Shown here piece by piece: positions 28,953 through 40,308 of a stretch of 64,000 nt of DNA. The stretch's first letter is position 1. Every line of letters begins with the position of its first letter. The stretch is from Mycolicibacter kumamotonensis (GTDB lineage: Bacteria > Actinomycetota > Actinomycetes > Mycobacteriales > Mycobacteriaceae): positions 124,001 through 188,000 of the forward strand of contig NZ_MVHU01000005.1 in assembly GCF_002086285.1 (NCBI RefSeq), in the 5' to 3' direction. The notes beneath the pieces were generated by a model. It searched no databases and was not told the origin of the DNA. It saw only the letters and a program-made list of their open reading frames with translations. Position numbers and translations under genes: made by a program.

Positions 28953-31307
28953 TCAGTCCCGCGAAAATGCCGCCGCCAGGCTCCTTTTCACGTCGAGGTA
29001 TGGTTCACCGCTGACATCGACGGCGACGTCCGTGATGGTTCCGCCGGTGAAGCGAAACGGCGCGCGATACGCCGACGACACCGCCTGGCCGGTGTTGCGA
29101 CCGACGCTCACCCCACCCCCGGCCAACGCGAACGCACCCGGCTGGGTGATCATCTCCGGCAGCGTGGCGACCATTGTGTCGTCGATGTAGAGCGAGGCCT
29201 CCCCGACCGGCGTGTGACTGCCCTCGACGGTGCCGCGGCGTTCGAACCGCACCCCGAATACGTGGTACCCCAACGGGATCGGATCGGGCGCAGATAGCCA
29301 CTGTTCACGCTCGCCAAGGAAGTTGTAGACGTAGTGCAGCCGTCCGTCCTGGACGAACAGCGCATGACCGCCGTGGCGGGCGCCCTGCTTGAACAGCACC
29401 CCCTCGGCGTCGGCTGAGTCCACCGTCACCCGCGCCAGCACCGTGAACGACCGACCCCGTAGCTCCACGCACGCCCCCAGCGGCACCTCGGCGGTGTTCG
29501 GGTAATAGGTGTAGCCGGTCCGGTCGCCGGACAGGTAGGGCCGCTGCCGAGAGGTCATCTCGAAGATGTTGAGGTCGGCCAGCGGCAGCCCGTTGTACTT
29601 CTCGGCCTCGGCGAACCACAGCGCTTGGAGTTCTTCGAGTTTTTCCGGGTGCTCGGCGGCCAGGTCGCGGCATTGACTGCGGTCTTGTTCGATGTGGTAG
29701 AGCTCCCAGCGGTCGTCGTCGAAGTGACCCCAGCCCGAGGGGGTCGCCGCGTGCACGGTGTTGGCGAACCATCCGCGGTGCCAGATCCCGCGGGTCCCGA
29801 GCATGGTGTAGAACTGGGTGTGCTTTCCGGTGTCCGCGTCCGGATCTACTAGCGCCGCTTTGAAACTGATTCCCTCCAGCGGCTTCTGCTCGACGCCGCG
29901 CACCGTCTCGGGAAAGGTGACGCCGAGCAGGTCGTAGACGGTCGGCGTCACGTCGCACACGTTGATATAGGTGTCACGCACCTCGCCGCGAGCGGCAATC
30001 CCCTTGGGCCAGCTGAGGATCGCAGGGTCGGCGATACCGCCCTCATGGGAGGCGTAACGCTTGTAGAGCTTGTAGGGCGTGTTGAACGCCATCGCCCACC
30101 CGATCGGGTAATGGTTGTAGGTGTCCGGACCGCCAAGCTGGTCGAAGAGTTTCATCGCCTCCTCGACGGTGTCGATGTAGCCGTTGAAGAACTTGTTCTC
30201 GTTGGGCGAGCCGTTGGGTCCGCCCTCGCCGCTGGCCCCGTTGTCGGAGATCACCACGATGATGGTGTTGTCGAGTTGCCCGGATTCCTCGAGATAGTCC
30301 AGGATTCGGCCGATCTGGGCGTCGGTGTAGCTCTGGAATCCGGCGAACACCTCGGCCATCCGGGCGAACAACCGCTTCTCGGTGTCGTCGAGGCTGTCCC
30401 ACGGGCGCACCGTGTCCAGTGCGGGCCAGGGCTGGCCGTCGGGGCCGGTGACATCGGCGTAGGGGTTGACCTCCGAAAGCTCGGTGTCCGGTGGAACCAG
30501 TCCGAGCTTCTTCTGGTTGGCCAGGACGATCTCCCGGTACTGCTCGTAGCCCGCATCGAATCGGCCGGCATAGCGATCGGCCCACTCGGCGAAGACATGG
30601 TGCGGGGCGTGACCGGCGCCCGGGCAGACGTAGCCGAACCAGGGCTTGCCAGGCGCGACCGTCTGCGCGTCACGGATGAACTCGATTGTCTTGTCGGCAA
30701 TGTCCTTGGACAGGTGGTAGCCGTCCTCGGGTGTTGCCGGTGGCGCCACCGGATGGTTGTCGTAGACCAGGTCCGGATACCACTGGTTGGTCTCCCCGCC
30801 CAAAAAACCGTAGAACCGGTCGAACCCCCGCTGGGTCGGCCAGTGCCGCCGGGTGGCGGCCATGTTGCACTCTTCCAAGGGGGTCAGGTGCCACTTGCCG
30901 ACACAGAAGGTGTTCCAGCCGCGCTCGGCGAGAACCTCGCTGAGCAGCGCGGTTTCGAATGGGATGCGGCCGCTGCAATTGGGGAAGCCGTCGGTGAATT
31001 CTTCGATGGTGGCCATGCCGACGCTGGTGGCGTTACGGCCGGTCAGCAGGGCTGCCCGCGTCGGGGAACACAGTGCCGTGGTGTGGAATTGGGACAGCCG
31101 AATACCGCGTTGGGCGATCCTGTTCATCGCCGGCATCTCGACCAGGCCGCCGAAGCAGTCCCAGGTGGCGATACCGGTGTCGTCCCACACCAGATAGAGC
31201 ACGTTGGGGGCGCCGTCGGGTGCCGTCGGGGCGGCGAACGGCCCCCAGTCCGGTTCGGAATCCCGGATATCGAGATTGATCTTGCCTGTGAAACTGCTCG
31301 AACTCAC
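28953..31307 (-). CDS. atsA: Arylsulfatase (formylglycine type)
   Basis: 784-residue sulfatase hydrolysing sulfate esters. The modification site is Cys80 in LCSPTRAALLTGRN (CxPxR). Metal-site residues are in LVWDDTGIATWDCFG and VISDNGASGEGG. The core is followed by a C-terminal beta-rich domain of about 200 residues (from VPLGACVELRGRSF), typical of the long actinobacterial form. No signal peptide is seen, as in mycobacterial AtsA. It is paired with its maturase downstream. The pair lies between rpsQ and rplN, as in M. tuberculosis (Rv0711-Rv0712, from memory). The physiological substrate is uncertain. Confidence 0.93.
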   Translation of the reverse strand: MSSSSFTGKINLDIRDSEPDWGPFAAPTAPDGAPNVLYLVWDDTGIATWDCFGGLVEMPAMNRIAQRGIRLSQFHTTALCSPTRAALLTGRNATSVGMATIEEFTDGFPNCSGRIPFETALLSEVLAERGWNTFCVGKWHLTPLEECNMAATRRHWPTQRGFDRFYGFLGGETNQWYPDLVYDNHPVAPPATPEDGYHLSKDIADKTIEFIRDAQTVAPGKPWFGYVCPGAGHAPHHVFAEWADRYAGRFDAGYEQYREIVLANQKKLGLVPPDTELSEVNPYADVTGPDGQPWPALDTVRPWDSLDDTEKRLFARMAEVFAGFQSYTDAQIGRILDYLEESGQLDNTIIVVISDNGASGEGGPNGSPNENKFFNGYIDTVEEAMKLFDQLGGPDTYNHYPIGWAMAFNTPYKLYKRYASHEGGIADPAILSWPKGIAARGEVRDTYINVCDVTPTVYDLLGVTFPETVRGVEQKPLEGISFKAALVDPDADTGKHTQFYTMLGTRGIWHRGWFANTVHAATPSGWGHFDDDRWELYHIEQDRSQCRDLAAEHPEKLEELQALWFAEAEKYNGLPLADLNIFEMTSRQRPYLSGDRTGYTYYPNTAEVPLGACVELRGRSFTVLARVTVDSADAEGVLFKQGARHGGHALFVQDGRLHYVYNFLGEREQWLSAPDPIPLGYHVFGVRFERRGTVEGSHTPVGEASLYIDDTMVATLPEMITQPGAFALAGGGVSVGRNTGQAVSSAYRAPFRFTGGTITDVAVDVSGEPYLDVKRSLAAAFSRD

Positions 31308-31379
31308 TATCGCCTTCTCCGCTGTCAGCCCCCGGATCGGGTGCGAGACTACCGGCTCGGGCGACGAGGCCGGGGGTTT

Positions 31380-32294
31380 TCAGACCGCGGACTGTTGCCA
31401 GCGGCCGGGTGCCCGGTTCGCTGCGGTGCCGGCCGACAGCAGTTCACCGAGGAATGCCGCTGCCGCCGGTGAGGGCGCACGCTCGCTGGGGGTGATCAGT
31501 GCCAGCTCACGGGGGATCCCCGGATCGGTCGCCACGGCGACGATGTGCTCGGAGGTGGCCACCAGCGCCGGCGGCAGGAAGGCGATGCCCAAACCGGCGG
31601 CAACCAGATCGACCAGATCTCCCGGCGTGTTGGTCTCTGCGCAGATGGTCCGCTCGAATCCGAGGCCGGCACAGATGCTGTCGATGTGCAGGCGGGTCCG
31701 AAGATCCGCCCGGCGCTCGATGAACTCCCGCCGCTGCAGATCGGTCAGGGCGACGATGTCCTGGCGGGCGAGGGGGTCATCACGGCGCACCGCCAAGACG
31801 AGGAACTCAGTGCCCAGCGACAGTTCCTTCACCCGGTTCGGGTCATAGGGGCGGCTGACAAAGGCAAGGTCCAGTCCCCCGTCGGCCGTCGCGTTCACCA
31901 GCGCGTCGATGGCGTCTTGGCGCAACGTGATCTCGATGCGCGGGAAGCTTCGGTGATAGCGGGCCAGCAGGGCGGGCAGGTCGATGGTCCCCAGCCCCTG
32001 GATCATCCCCACCGCAAGTTTTCCGGACAGCAATCCGCGAACGGCGTCGACGGCAGCGCGTGCACGTTCTGCGGCGGCCAGGGCGTTTTGTGCGTCTGGC
32101 AGCAACGCCTGTCCGGCGGCGGTGAGTTCGACGCGACGATTGTTGCGAACCAGCAGGGCGGTGCCGAGATCCTGTTCCAGCCCGCTGATGGACGCGGACA
32201 ACGTCGACTGCACCACGTGGACTTTCGCCGCCGCCCGGGTGAAATGCAACTCTTCGGCCACGGCAACAAAATGCTTCAGCTGGCGAAGTTCCAT
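31380..32294 (-). CDS. LysR-family transcriptional regulator
   Basis: 304 residues. The N-terminal winged helix-turn-helix is MELRQLKHFVAVAEELHFTR then AAAKVHVVQSTLSASISGLE, followed by the linker helix and a periplasmic-binding-like effector domain. The ATG at 32294 is preferred because it starts exactly at the family N-terminus; the upstream in-frame extension is not conserved in appearance. It is upstream of the sulfatase genes on the same strand and 450 bases from a divergent secreted-protein gene, so either could be its target. The effector is unknown. Confidence 0.93.
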   Translation of the reverse strand: MELRQLKHFVAVAEELHFTRAAAKVHVVQSTLSASISGLEQDLGTALLVRNNRRVELTAAGQALLPDAQNALAAAERARAAVDAVRGLLSGKLAVGMIQGLGTIDLPALLARYHRSFPRIEITLRQDAIDALVNATADGGLDLAFVSRPYDPNRVKELSLGTEFLVLAVRRDDPLARQDIVALTDLQRREFIERRADLRTRLHIDSICAGLGFERTICAETNTPGDLVDLVAAGLGIAFLPPALVATSEHIVAVATDPGIPRELALITPSERAPSPAAAAFLGELLSAGTAANRAPGRWQQSAV

Positions 32295-32747
32295 AGCGAT
32301 CAGTGTGCAGGTCGACTCGGATCGGCCAAACCGAAAGTTCCATTCCGACAAGATGATTACTTTGATTCGGCTGAGACCGAACTGGGGGAAACACTGACCG
32401 TAGCCATAAGGTAACTGCCCCAAGGACTTACATCGTCGCCATTACGTGCGTCGATCGATGACAGCGATTCTCTACATTGAAATTAACTGTTGAAGTATCT
32501 GCCGACAGGGGTGGTGGCGGCGGCGTCGACCCGTTAGCGTCTGACGAGGGCGCTGAGGGGGATGGATCACTGTCCCGGGTGTCCGGACATACGTTGTCGC
32601 CCAATGCTATTGACGCAATATGTCGGAATCGCGATGTGCGCGGTGCCCGGGGCGGCGGGCGAATTGACGATGTTCACCTCTGCCCCGGGCGAGTTCAAAG
32701 GTGAGCTCACGGCCGGGAACATCGAAGAACGGAAGGAACGCACCGAA
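32295..32747. other. Intergenic region between lysR-type gene and secreted-protein gene
   Basis: No gene is convincing here. It is less GC-rich near 32330-32500 (for example ATTGAAATTAACTGTTGAAG), compatible with promoters for either direction. TTGACG at 32610-32615 resembles a -35, but no good -10 follows. GGAAGGAA (32731-32738) is the ribosome site of the downstream gene. Confidence 0.3.
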
Positions 32748-33773
32748 ATGAATCGTCGGATCATATTATCGGTCAGCGGTGTTACCGCGGGTCTACTCAC
32801 GACCACATTCGTGCCCACCGGAGTCGCTTTGGCCGACAATGGTGCCGGCACGGTGGGCGACGTCGGCAGCACCTCCTTGGCGAGCGGGCTGGCAAGCAAT
32901 CCGGGGGCAACCGCGCTACTCGGCAGCACCGGCGCCCTCGGCCCGGACGTGAACGCGCCCAGCCCCACGTTGCTCGGTGACACCGGTGCGATCACGCCCA
33001 GCACCGGCGCGACACCCGAGGCCGGCACGACAGGATCGTCGCCGGGGGACACGGGCGGGATCACGCCGACCGTCGGCACCCCGGACACCACGCCCGGCGA
33101 CACCACGCCTACCGGTAGCGAGGGCTTCACCATCGGCCAGGACACCTTCACACCGGTCCAGGCCGACGGTTCGGAGGGCTTCACGCCACTGACGCCGCTG
33201 TTCAGCGCACCGCCGCTCTTCCAAGTCGGCGAGGGCGAGCAGTCTTTCGACGTCAGCAGCGGCACCGGGTCCGGCGCCACCGACCTCGGCAATGTCACTG
33301 CCAGCGAGAATGTCACCAACCTGTTCGGCGGAATCCATAACACGGAGTTCACCATCACCGACGTGGACCCGGCCAGCGGTGCGACCGCCGCCGACCTGCC
33401 GGCCGTGGGAACGGTTTATGACGTCGCGAACTTCGGCAACGGTTTCGAGAACATCTACACCGATATTCCGGGGACGGACGGCGCCGCGAATACCATCACA
33501 GACACCCTGGTCACACCGTTCGGGGATTTCAACGTCCCGACCGATTTCGACGCGGCCGCGTTGCTTGACCCGGGTGACGCGTTCAGCGGGCTGTCCGCCC
33601 TGGGCGCCGACTCCGCCGGGGGTGCGGCCGACGCCGCCGGGGGTGCCGCCGACGCCGCCGCCGGAACCGCCGCAGATGCCGCGGGAGGAGCCACGGATGC
33701 TGCGGGAGGTGCCGCCGACTCCACCGCGGACCTCGCGGGCAGCATCGATCCGTTCAGCTTCCTCGGCTTTTGA
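32748..33773 (+). CDS. Exported acidic low-complexity protein, unknown function
   Basis: 341 residues. A signal peptide (MNRRIILSVSGVTAGLLTTT, then FVPTGVALA) precedes an acidic Gly/Thr/Pro-rich region with repeats such as TPSTGATPEAGTTGS and TPGDTTPTG. A central more regular part (residues about 140-260, FTPVQADGSEGFTPL to NTITDTLVTPFGDFNVPTDF) follows. The C-terminal 60 residues repeat GGAADAA / GGATDAA and end in DPFSFLGF. I recognise no family. The start is set by GGAAGGAA ten bases upstream and by the signal peptide. A terminator-like hairpin follows. Together with the next gene it forms an accessory insert beside the ribosomal genes. Confidence 0.8.
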   Translation: MNRRIILSVSGVTAGLLTTTFVPTGVALADNGAGTVGDVGSTSLASGLASNPGATALLGSTGALGPDVNAPSPTLLGDTGAITPSTGATPEAGTTGSSPGDTGGITPTVGTPDTTPGDTTPTGSEGFTIGQDTFTPVQADGSEGFTPLTPLFSAPPLFQVGEGEQSFDVSSGTGSGATDLGNVTASENVTNLFGGIHNTEFTITDVDPASGATAADLPAVGTVYDVANFGNGFENIYTDIPGTDGAANTITDTLVTPFGDFNVPTDFDAAALLDPGDAFSGLSALGADSAGGAADAAGGAADAAAGTAADAAGGATDAAGGAADSTADLAGSIDPFSFLGF

Positions 33774-33812
33774 GGACTTTTAGACACCTGCCCGTCATCG
33801 ACGGCCGGTCCG

Positions 33813-33850
33813 ACATCCCAGGTCTCCAGAACAGGGGGCCTGGGATGTTT
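33813..33850 (+). terminator. Terminator-like hairpin after the secreted-protein gene
   Basis: ACATCCCAGG (33813-33822) pairs with CCTGGGATGT (33839-33848), a 10-bp stem with a 16-base loop followed by only TTT. It lies 40 bases after the stop. Confidence 0.5.
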
Positions 33851-33930
33851 GGCGTGCAACTGAACCGGGAAACCCGGTCACCGCACGAATCATGGAAATT
33901 TGTCGGGGGGACCATGAAGCAGGCGCAACG

Positions 33931-35127
33931 ATGAAGGCACAGCATACTTTTGGGCTGAATCTGTCCTGGCTGCGGGTGACCACGGTATTTCTCATCGACA
34001 TCGCGATCCTGGCGATCGCCGGCCATTGGCCCGATGAGCTCGGGACAGCGGCCCGCGCCTGGTGGCCGGGCGTCGGCCTCGCGGCGGTGGTGACGCTGGC
34101 CGCCTTGATCACCCACCGCCGGGTTCCGCTGACGGCGATAGTGCTGGCGCGGATACTGGATCGATTCGCCAATCCGGCGTCGTTCCTCAGTGAAGGCTGC
34201 ACGTCTGGATTCGATCATCGCCGACGCTACAGCCACGATGTCGTCGGCCTCCGCGAGCACCGAGGCCAGTTGGTGACGGTGATCGCCGTGGGGCCACTGC
34301 CACCGCAGACCTCGGGCCGCCACGGGCGCGGCCACCGACCGCCGGCGGCGTTGCCGGCCGGACTCGCCGCCGCCGCGCTGCGGCAGTTCGATGTGCGGCT
34401 CGACGGTATCGACATCGTCTCGGTGCGAACGCGCCACGCCGGCGACGACGGCGACACCTCCCCCGCCGATGACGGGCCGACACCGGCAGCGCCCGTCGTC
34501 GCCGACTCGCGAGACACCTGGCTGATTCTGCGGATGGACCCGATGCGTAACGCCGACGCGGTGGCCGTTCGCGACTCGGTGGCGGCAACACTTGCGGTGG
34601 CCACCGAGCGGCTCGCCCACGATCTGCAGGAGCGGCACATCATGGCTCGCGTACTACCGGCCGAGGAGTTCGCCGACGTCGATGCCGCGGTGCTGGCCGG
34701 GCTGTCTCCCACCCGGATCCGCCGGAGGCGGCGCCGGTTGAAGCAGAAGCAACGCAAGGGATCCAAACAGCTCGCGGCCACGTTCTGGATGTCGCCGCGC
34801 GACATCACCACGGAGAATCTGGAACGGCTCTGGCAACCCGAAGCCGACACCACCGCTGTCACCGTCCGGCTGATCGCACGCAATCACCACACCGAGGTTT
34901 CGGTGCTGGTGCGCTACCACAGCTCCGACCGACTACGCCGAAACATGTCGGCCGGATTGAACCGCCTCAACGGCCGGCAGCTGACCGCGCTGCGTACCAG
35001 CCTGCCGACGCCCAGGAACCGGACGCTAGCGGTTCCGGCGCGGCCCGTCGACGAGCAGGAGTCGCTGCAGGTGCCACTCGGCACCACCGCGGAGCAACCC
35101 CTGGCGCGGGTCAGGGTGCCGGCGTAA
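33931..35127 (+). CDS. EccE-like type VII secretion protein (orphan)
   Basis: 398 residues. Two hydrophobic N-terminal helices (VTTVFLIDIAILAIAGHW and WWPGVGLAAVVTLAALI) are followed by a cytosol- or periplasm-facing domain. The segments VGLREHRGQLVTVIAVG and LRQFDVRLDGIDIVSVR resemble the EccE domain, as does the late FWMSPRDITTENLERLW-type region. EccE is a peripheral membrane component of ESX secretion machines. No eccB, eccC, eccD, mycP or esx gene is in the window, so this copy stands alone. The ATG at 33931 starts the first helix directly; 33892 has no ribosome site. It is convergent with rpsQ, 10 bases apart. The family call is by motif, not by search. Confidence 0.7.
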   Translation: MKAQHTFGLNLSWLRVTTVFLIDIAILAIAGHWPDELGTAARAWWPGVGLAAVVTLAALITHRRVPLTAIVLARILDRFANPASFLSEGCTSGFDHRRRYSHDVVGLREHRGQLVTVIAVGPLPPQTSGRHGRGHRPPAALPAGLAAAALRQFDVRLDGIDIVSVRTRHAGDDGDTSPADDGPTPAAPVVADSRDTWLILRMDPMRNADAVAVRDSVAATLAVATERLAHDLQERHIMARVLPAEEFADVDAAVLAGLSPTRIRRRRRRLKQKQRKGSKQLAATFWMSPRDITTENLERLWQPEADTTAVTVRLIARNHHTEVSVLVRYHSSDRLRRNMSAGLNRLNGRQLTALRTSLPTPRNRTLAVPARPVDEQESLQVPLGTTAEQPLARVRVPA

Positions 35128-35137
35128 CCAGATCGGC

Positions 35138-35455
35138 CTACTTGGCCTTTTCCAGGATCTCCACCAGGCGCCAGCGCTTCGTCGCCGACAGCGGGCGGGT
35201 CTCCATCAGCGACACCCGGTCGCCGATGCCCGCCGCGTTGTTCTCGTCGTGCGCCTTGACCTTCTTGGTGGTCCGGATGATCTTGCCGTAGAGCGGGTGC
35301 TTCACCCGGTCCTCGAGCTCGACGACGATGGTCTTCTCCATCTTGTCGCTGACCACGTAACCGATCTGGGTCTTACGGCGGCCCCGCGGCTTCTCCGTGC
35401 GCGGAGTGTGCTTGGGGCCCTTCTCCGTGGCCTTAGCCTTTGCAGCCTGTGCCAT
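35138..35455 (-). CDS. rpsQ: Small ribosomal subunit protein uS17
   Basis: 105 residues. The OB-fold core [20 protein letters not shown] then [20 protein letters not shown] is preceded by a basic N-terminal extension of about 30 residues ([19 protein letters not shown]), seen in mycobacterial S17. It is the last gene of the S10 operon; its ATG overlaps the rpmC stop (TAATG). Confidence 0.97.
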   Translation of the reverse strand: MAQAAKAKATEKGPKHTPRTEKPRGRRKTQIGYVVSDKMEKTIVVELEDRVKHPLYGKIIRTTKKVKAHDENNAAGIGDRVSLMETRPLSATKRWRLVEILEKAK

Positions 35456-35697
35456 TACGATGCCTCGCCTTCAGAACCATCGGGACCGGCCGCCAGGCCC
35501 AGTTCCCGTTCGCGCAACACGGTGTAGATGCGCGCGATCTGGTGGCGCACCGTGCGGAGCCGACGATTGTTGCTGAGCTGCCCGGTCGCCATCTGGAAAC
35601 GCAGGTTGAACAGCTCCTCCTTGGACTCGCGCAGCCGCTCGACGAGCTCGTCGGCGTTCAGCTCGCGCAGTTCGCCAGCGGAAACTCCCACTGCCAT
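35455..35697 (-). CDS. rpmC: Large ribosomal subunit protein uL29
   Basis: 80 residues, a helical hairpin near the exit tunnel: [55 protein letters not shown]. The ATG at 35697 overlaps the rplP stop by one base (TGATG). A longer in-frame reading upstream lies in rplP out of frame and is rejected. Confidence 0.96.
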   Translation of the reverse strand: MAVGVSAGELRELNADELVERLRESKEELFNLRFQMATGQLSNNRRLRTVRHQIARIYTVLRERELGLAAGPDGSEGEAS

Positions 35698-36113
35698 CAG
35701 AACTGCTCCTCTCGGGTGACGATGCGCGCCTTGATCGGCAGCTTGTGGATCGCCCGGGTCAGTGCGGCGCGGGCGATGGCCTCGTTGGGGTAGCTCAGCT
35801 CGAACAGCACCCGGCCCGGCTTGACGTTGGCGACCCACCACTCCGGGGAACCCTTACCCGAACCCATGCGGGTCTCGGCGGGCTTCTTGGTCAGCGGGCG
35901 GTCCGGGAAGATGTTGATCCACACCTTGCCGCCACGCTTGATGTGCCGGTTGATGGCGATACGCGCCGACTCGATCTGCCGGTTGGTGACGTAGGCGTGT
36001 TCCAGTGCCTGGATGCCGTAGTCACCGAACGTCACCGCGGTGCCGCCGCTGGCGATGCCGCGCTGCTTCGGGTGATGCTGCTTGCGGTGCTTGACCTTAC
36101 GGGGAATCAACAT
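35697..36113 (-). CDS. rplP: Large ribosomal subunit protein uL16
   Basis: 138 residues, near the peptidyl-transferase centre and A-site. [19 protein letters not shown] opens the protein; [20 protein letters not shown] and [20 protein letters not shown] are conserved. It is three bases past the rpsC stop. Confidence 0.98.
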   Translation of the reverse strand: MLIPRKVKHRKQHHPKQRGIASGGTAVTFGDYGIQALEHAYVTNRQIESARIAINRHIKRGGKVWINIFPDRPLTKKPAETRMGSGKGSPEWWVANVKPGRVLFELSYPNEAIARAALTRAIHKLPIKARIVTREEQF

Positions 36114-36116
36114 GAT

Positions 36117-37518
<1,402 letters not shown>

Positions 37519-37522
<4 letters not shown>

Positions 37523-37800
37523 CGGCGCTTAGCCTTCCGGTCGTCCTTGATGTGTCCCTTGAAGGTGCGCGTCGGAGCGAATTCGCCGAGCTTGTGCCCG
37601 ACCATCGACTCGGTGACGAATACCGGGACGTGCTTGCGGCCGTCGTGCACGGCGAACGTGTGCCCGATGAAGTCCGGGATGATCGTCGACCGACGCGACC
37701 AGGTCTTGATGACCTGCTTGGTGTTCTTCTCGTTCTGAACGTCGACCTTCTTGAGCAGGTGGTCGTCGACGAACGGACCCTTCTTGAGGCTGCGTGGCAT
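37519..37800 (-). CDS. rpsS: Small ribosomal subunit protein uS19
   Basis: 93 residues, the 30S head protein: [56 protein letters not shown]. Standard length. Confidence 0.98.
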
Positions 37801-37817
37801 CGCTTTCCCTCCGCTTC

Positions 37818-38654
37818 CTAGCGCTTCTTGCCGGTGCGCCGGCGTCGGACGATGAGCTTGTCGCTGGGCTTGTTCGGCCGGCGGGTGCGACCCTCCGGCT
37901 TACCCCACGGGCTGACCGGGTGCCGGCCACCCGAGGTCTTGCCCTCACCACCACCGTGCGGGTGGTCCACCGGGTTCATCACCACACCACGGACGGACGG
38001 GCGCTTGCCCTTCCACCGCATCCGGCCGGCCTTGCCCCAGTTGATGTTGGCCTGTTCGGCGTTGCCGACCTCGCCGACGGTGGCGCGGCAGCGCACGTCG
38101 ACGCGGCGGATCTCACCCGACGGCATCCGCAGCGAGGCGTAGGCGCCTTCCTTGCCCAGCAGCTGAATGCTGGACCCGGCCGAGCGGGCCAGCTTGGCGC
38201 CACCGCCCGGGCGCAGCTCGACGGCGTGCACCAGGGTGCCGGCCGGGATGTTGCGCAGCGGCAGGTTGTTGCCCGGCTTGATGTCGGCGTTGGCACCCGA
38301 CTCCACCACGTCGCCCTGCGAGAGGCCCTGCGGGGCGATGATGTAGCGCTTCTCGCCGTCCAAGTAGTGCAGCAGTGCGATGCGGGCGGTGCGGTTCGGG
38401 TCGTACTCGATGTGGGCGACCTTGGCGTTGACGCCGTCCTTGTCGTGGCGACGGAAGTCGATCACCCGGTAGGCGCGCTTGTGGCCACCGCCCTTGTGCC
38501 GGGTGGTGATCCGGCCGTGGGCGTTACGCCCACCGCGGCCGTGCAGCGGCCGAACCAGCGACTTCTCCGGGTGAGAGCGGGTGAGCTCGGCGAAATCGGA
38601 GACGCTGGCACCGCGACGACCGGGTGTCGTCGGCTTGTACTTGCGGATTCCCAT
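37818..38654 (-). CDS. rplB: Large ribosomal subunit protein uL2
   Basis: 278 residues. It has the two-domain L2 architecture with [20 protein letters not shown] and the conserved peptidyl-transferase-proximal [18 protein letters not shown] containing the essential-type histidine. Standard length. Confidence 0.98.
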   Translation of the reverse strand: MGIRKYKPTTPGRRGASVSDFAELTRSHPEKSLVRPLHGRGGRNAHGRITTRHKGGGHKRAYRVIDFRRHDKDGVNAKVAHIEYDPNRTARIALLHYLDGEKRYIIAPQGLSQGDVVESGANADIKPGNNLPLRNIPAGTLVHAVELRPGGGAKLARSAGSSIQLLGKEGAYASLRMPSGEIRRVDVRCRATVGEVGNAEQANINWGKAGRMRWKGKRPSVRGVVMNPVDHPHGGGEGKTSGGRHPVSPWGKPEGRTRRPNKPSDKLIVRRRRTGKKR

Positions 38655-38681
38655 GTCAGTTAGGTCTCTCTCTCACTCCGG

Positions 38682-38984
38682 TCAGGCCGGTGCGGCGAAC
38701 AGGTCGATCGGCTTGCTGCCGGGCGCCAGGGTCACGATGGCGCGCTTGGTGTCCTTGCGCTTGCCGAAGCCGGCCCGGGACCGCTTGCGCTTACCCGGCC
38801 GGTTCGCGGTGTTCACCGATGCGACCTTGACGGCGAAGATCTTCTCGATCGCGATCTTGATCTGCGTCTTGTTCGAGTCGGGGTGCACCACGAACGTGTA
38901 CACGTTGTCCTCGATCAGTCCGTAGGACTTCTCGGAGATGACCGGCGCGAGGATGATGTCGCGGGGGTCGGTGACGGTCGCCAT
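38682..38984 (-). CDS. rplW: Large ribosomal subunit protein uL23
   Basis: 100 residues, at the exit-tunnel rim and docking site for trigger factor and [43 protein letters not shown], then the basic loop [19 protein letters not shown]. It overlaps the rplD stop by one base. Confidence 0.97.
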   Translation of the reverse strand: MATVTDPRDIILAPVISEKSYGLIEDNVYTFVVHPDSNKTQIKIAIEKIFAVKVASVNTANRPGKRKRSRAGFGKRKDTKRAIVTLAPGSKPIDLFAAPA

Positions 38985-39640
38985 CAGGCCGAAACCTCCT
39001 CGGTTTTGGCGGTGTGCGCCTCGATGTAGGCGTTCAGGGCCTCGACGCTGAACACCACGTCGTCGGCACGCAGCACATCGTGGGTGTTGAGCTGGTCCGG
39101 CGAGAGGATGTGCACACCGGGGAGGTTGCGCACGCTCTTGGCACCGGTCTCATCGGTCCGGCCGATGACCACCAGCACCTGCTTGCGGTCGGTGATCGAG
39201 CCCAGGAACGCCTTGGCGCTCTTGGTCGAAGGGGTCTGCCCGCTCACCAGCTCGGTGATCGCGTGGATCCGGCCGTTGCGCGCCCGGTCCGACAGCGCGC
39301 CGCGCAGCGCGGCGGCGATCATCTTCTTGGGGGTGCGCTGGCTGTAGTCCCGCGGCTTCGGGCCGTGCACCACGCCACCACCGGTGAACTGCGGCGCCCG
39401 GGTCGAACCCTGACGGGCGCGGCCGGTCCCCTTCTGCCGGTACGGCTTACGGCCACCGCCGCTGACCTCGCCGCGGGTCTTGGTCGAGTGCGTGCCCTGC
39501 CGGGCCGCGGCCAACTGAGCGATGACCACCTGGTGCATCAGCGCGATGTTGGCGGGGGCGTCGAACAGCTCGGCGGGCAGCTCGACCGAGCCGCTCTTCT
39601 TGCCGTCCGGTGTCTTGACGTCAATCTTGATGCCGGCCAT
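38984..39640 (-). CDS. rplD: Large ribosomal subunit protein uL4
   Basis: 218 residues. L4 landmarks are [20 protein letters not shown], the tunnel-lining loop [20 protein letters not shown] and [18 protein letters not shown]. In other bacteria L4 represses its own operon; nothing here shows that mechanism. Confidence 0.98.
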   Translation of the reverse strand: MAGIKIDVKTPDGKKSGSVELPAELFDAPANIALMHQVVIAQLAAARQGTHSTKTRGEVSGGGRKPYRQKGTGRARQGSTRAPQFTGGGVVHGPKPRDYSQRTPKKMIAAALRGALSDRARNGRIHAITELVSGQTPSTKSAKAFLGSITDRKQVLVVIGRTDETGAKSVRNLPGVHILSPDQLNTHDVLRADDVVFSVEALNAYIEAHTAKTEEVSA

Positions 39641-40293
39641 TACTTCTCACCCTTTTTGATCGCGCTGCGGACCAGAACCAGCCCGCCGTTGCGTCCCGGA
39701 ATGGCGCCCTTGATCAACAGCACGCCGTTCTCGGCGTCCACCTTGTGCACCACCAGGTTCTGAGTGGTGACGCGGTCGTTGCCCATCCGGCCCGACATCC
39801 GGGTGCCCTTGAACACCCGGCCGGGGGTCGAGCAGCCGCCGATCGAACCCGGTCGGCGGTGCACCGCCTGGGCGCCGTGACCGGCGCCCTGGCCGCGGAA
39901 ACCGTGCCGCTTCATGGTGCCGGCGTAGCCCTTGCCCTTGGAGGTTCCGGTCACGTCGACGTAGGCGCCGTCGGCGAAGATTTCGGCGGTCAGCTCCTGG
40001 CCGACCTCGTACTCGGCGGCGGCGGATTCATCGTCCAGCCGCAGCTCGGTCAGGTGCCGGCGCGGGTTGACCCCGGCCGCCGCGTACTGACCGGCCAGGG
40101 GCTTGTTGACCTTGCGGGGGCTGATCTCGCCGTAAGCGAGCTGCACGGCGGAATAGCCGTCGCGTTCGGGGGTGCGGATACGGGTCACCACGTTGGGCCC
40201 GGCCTTGACGACCGTGACCGGCACGACCTTGTTGTTCTCGTCGAACACCTGCGTCATGCCCAGTTTGGTACCCAAAAGACCTTTACGTGCCAT
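39640..40293 (-). CDS. rplC: Large ribosomal subunit protein uL3
   Basis: 217 residues: [20 protein letters not shown] at the start and the conserved [20 protein letters not shown] block that reaches the peptidyl-transferase centre. It follows rpsJ after 15 bases. Confidence 0.98.
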   Translation of the reverse strand: MARKGLLGTKLGMTQVFDENNKVVPVTVVKAGPNVVTRIRTPERDGYSAVQLAYGEISPRKVNKPLAGQYAAAGVNPRRHLTELRLDDESAAAEYEVGQELTAEIFADGAYVDVTGTSKGKGYAGTMKRHGFRGQGAGHGAQAVHRRPGSIGGCSTPGRVFKGTRMSGRMGNDRVTTQNLVVHKVDAENGVLLIKGAIPGRNGGLVLVRSAIKKGEK

Positions 40294-40308
40294 GGTTTCT
40301 CGTGGCTC

